From assembly GCA_035546295.1 (NCBI GenBank), contig DATKBT010000052.1, positions 36,981 through 100,980 of the forward strand: a stretch of DNA of 64,000 nucleotides, written 5' to 3'. This DNA is from DATKBT01 sp035546295. GTDB lineage: Bacteria > Acidobacteriota > Thermoanaerobaculia > Multivoradales > Multivoraceae. The notes under the pieces are model-generated. The model was given only the letters and a program-made list of their open reading frames with translations, was not told where the DNA came from and did no database searches. The stretch's first letter is position 1, and each line of letters begins with the position of its first letter. The position numbers were made by a program, and so were the translations under genes. Below are positions 63,705 to 64,000 of the stretch, piece after piece.

Positions 63705-63766
63705 GAGCGACCTTCCTCCAACGAGGTCCTTGGCACCTTCTTCTACACCTTCTTCTTCTGGAGCGC
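63705..63766 (+). repeat. Right copy of the direct repeat flanking the DUF1566 gene
   Basis: GAGCGACCTTCCTCCAACGAGG, then TCCTTGGCACCTTCTTCTAC, ACCTTCTTCTTCTGGAGC, matches 60791-60846 in the same orientation. A further partial echo (CCTCCAACGAGATGCC) occurs at 63846-63861. Confidence 0.6.
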
Positions 63767-63886
63767 ATCAGGGTCGCCACCGTCGGCATGTGCGGAGGCC
63801 GGCGAAGGGATCGCGCGGACGTCAGCTGACCATCCGTCGACTATCCCTCCAACGAGATGCCTGACAGTGCGACACGAAGGAGGTTC

Positions 63887-64000
63887 GTGAGATGAGCTGA
63901 GAAGCGAAGCAAACGAGCGTCCATGGTCTCGAGGACCAGCGGGTGAGAGTCCCGTCCGGGGAGTTGTCGGTACACCCTGGTAGCCGCCGGAGCAGCTCGG
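63887..64000 (+). mobile_element. 5' end of a probable group II intron, cut by the window edge
   Basis: The sequence from GTGAGATGAGCTGAGAAGCG onward has the look of group II intron domain I: GTGAG-type 5' boundary, a small hairpin TGGTC-TCGAG-GACCA at 63924-63938, the typical CGGG-TGAGAGT-CCCG hairpin at 63940-63954, then CCGGGGAGTTGTCGG and CCGCCGGAGCAGC. A reverse transcriptase/maturase gene would be expected just beyond the window. This is recognised from memory of similar introns, not from a structure search. Confidence 0.6.

Noticed and set aside
60896..64000. Diversity-generating retroelement with the DUF1566 gene as its target
   Set aside because: DUF1566 proteins can be such targets, but I saw no near-copy template repeat of the gene's 3' end in the 777 bases that follow and no reverse transcriptase in the window. 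The intron-like sequence at the edge keeps the idea open only if more sequence is available.

Overview
The window is a GC-rich, gene-dense bacterial chromosome fragment. Its gene content points to Acidobacteriota, probably a Thermoanaerobaculia-like lineage. The main markers are a PadR regulator followed by an acidobacterial-type MacB/FtsX permease (ADOP), a Ser/Thr kinase fused to TolB-like and TPR regions, a Sortilin-like BNR protein, a DUF885 lipoprotein, a CRTAC1/UnbV-UnbU pair and DUF1207/DUF3014/DUF1820/DUF2007 proteins. This assignment is inference from gene content; no rRNA or tRNA gene was seen.

Layout. 1-4.3 kb: VOC and DUF1697 proteins, then padR-ADOP behind a promoter overlapped by a perfect inverted repeat. 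4.4-13.4 kb: an osmoprotection block. On the minus strand ask-ectA-ectB-ectC-ectD (ectoine and hydroxyectoine synthesis) runs directly into ehuB-ehuC-ehuD-ehuA (uptake ABC transporter), with an EctR/CosR-like MarR gene at the far end sharing a CATG start site with marC. 13.6-20.2 kb: a broken BNR-repeat gene, a TPR protein, an unusual Oxa1/EMC3-like membrane protein and a membrane-anchored phosphatase-family protein. 20.5-28 kb: a sulfotransferase bracketed by inverted copies of a dispersed repeat, a YheT-type hydrolase, a two-gene carboxylate-reductase-like pair (EhpF/LuxE-like and LuxC/EhpG-like), a secreted hydrolase and a GNAT protein. 28-35 kb: DUF1820, ribosomal protein S1 with a long acidic N-terminus, Hsp20, Sir2, a MoxR/VWA pair and DUF3014.

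36-46 kb: a frameshifted DUF885 lipoprotein, the kinase, a tandem RNase H protein coupled to prfC, an Sfp-type phosphopantetheinyl transferase and an M24 hydrolase resembling ectoine hydrolase (DoeA/EutD). 47.1-49.4 kb: the most striking locus. An ECF-type sigma factor overlaps a gene fusing an anti-sigma zinc finger (H-x3-C-x2-C), an O6-alkylguanine methyltransferase domain (PCHR) and a C-terminal Ada-type four-cysteine zinc domain; this overlaps a SpoIIE/PP2C-type phosphatase gene. I read it as a candidate alkylation-sensing sigma/anti-sigma system. 49.4-55.4 kb: alkaline phosphatase, a cation/proton antiporter and the UnbV-UnbU pair.

55.4-60.4 kb looks like a decayed stress island: an orphan YoeB-like toxin, a full repeat copy, fragments of cardiolipin synthase, zinc alcohol dehydrogenase and KatE-type catalase, beside intact FAD-oxidoreductase, cardiolipin synthase and glycine-zipper genes. 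60.8-64 kb: a secreted duplicated DUF1566/tail-fibre-motif protein flanked by a direct repeat, and at the right edge what looks like the 5' end of a group II intron running out of the window.

Several genes carry frameshifts or deletions (BNR protein, DUF885). They may be real pseudogenes or errors in a draft or metagenomic assembly. All family calls are by eye; no database search was run.
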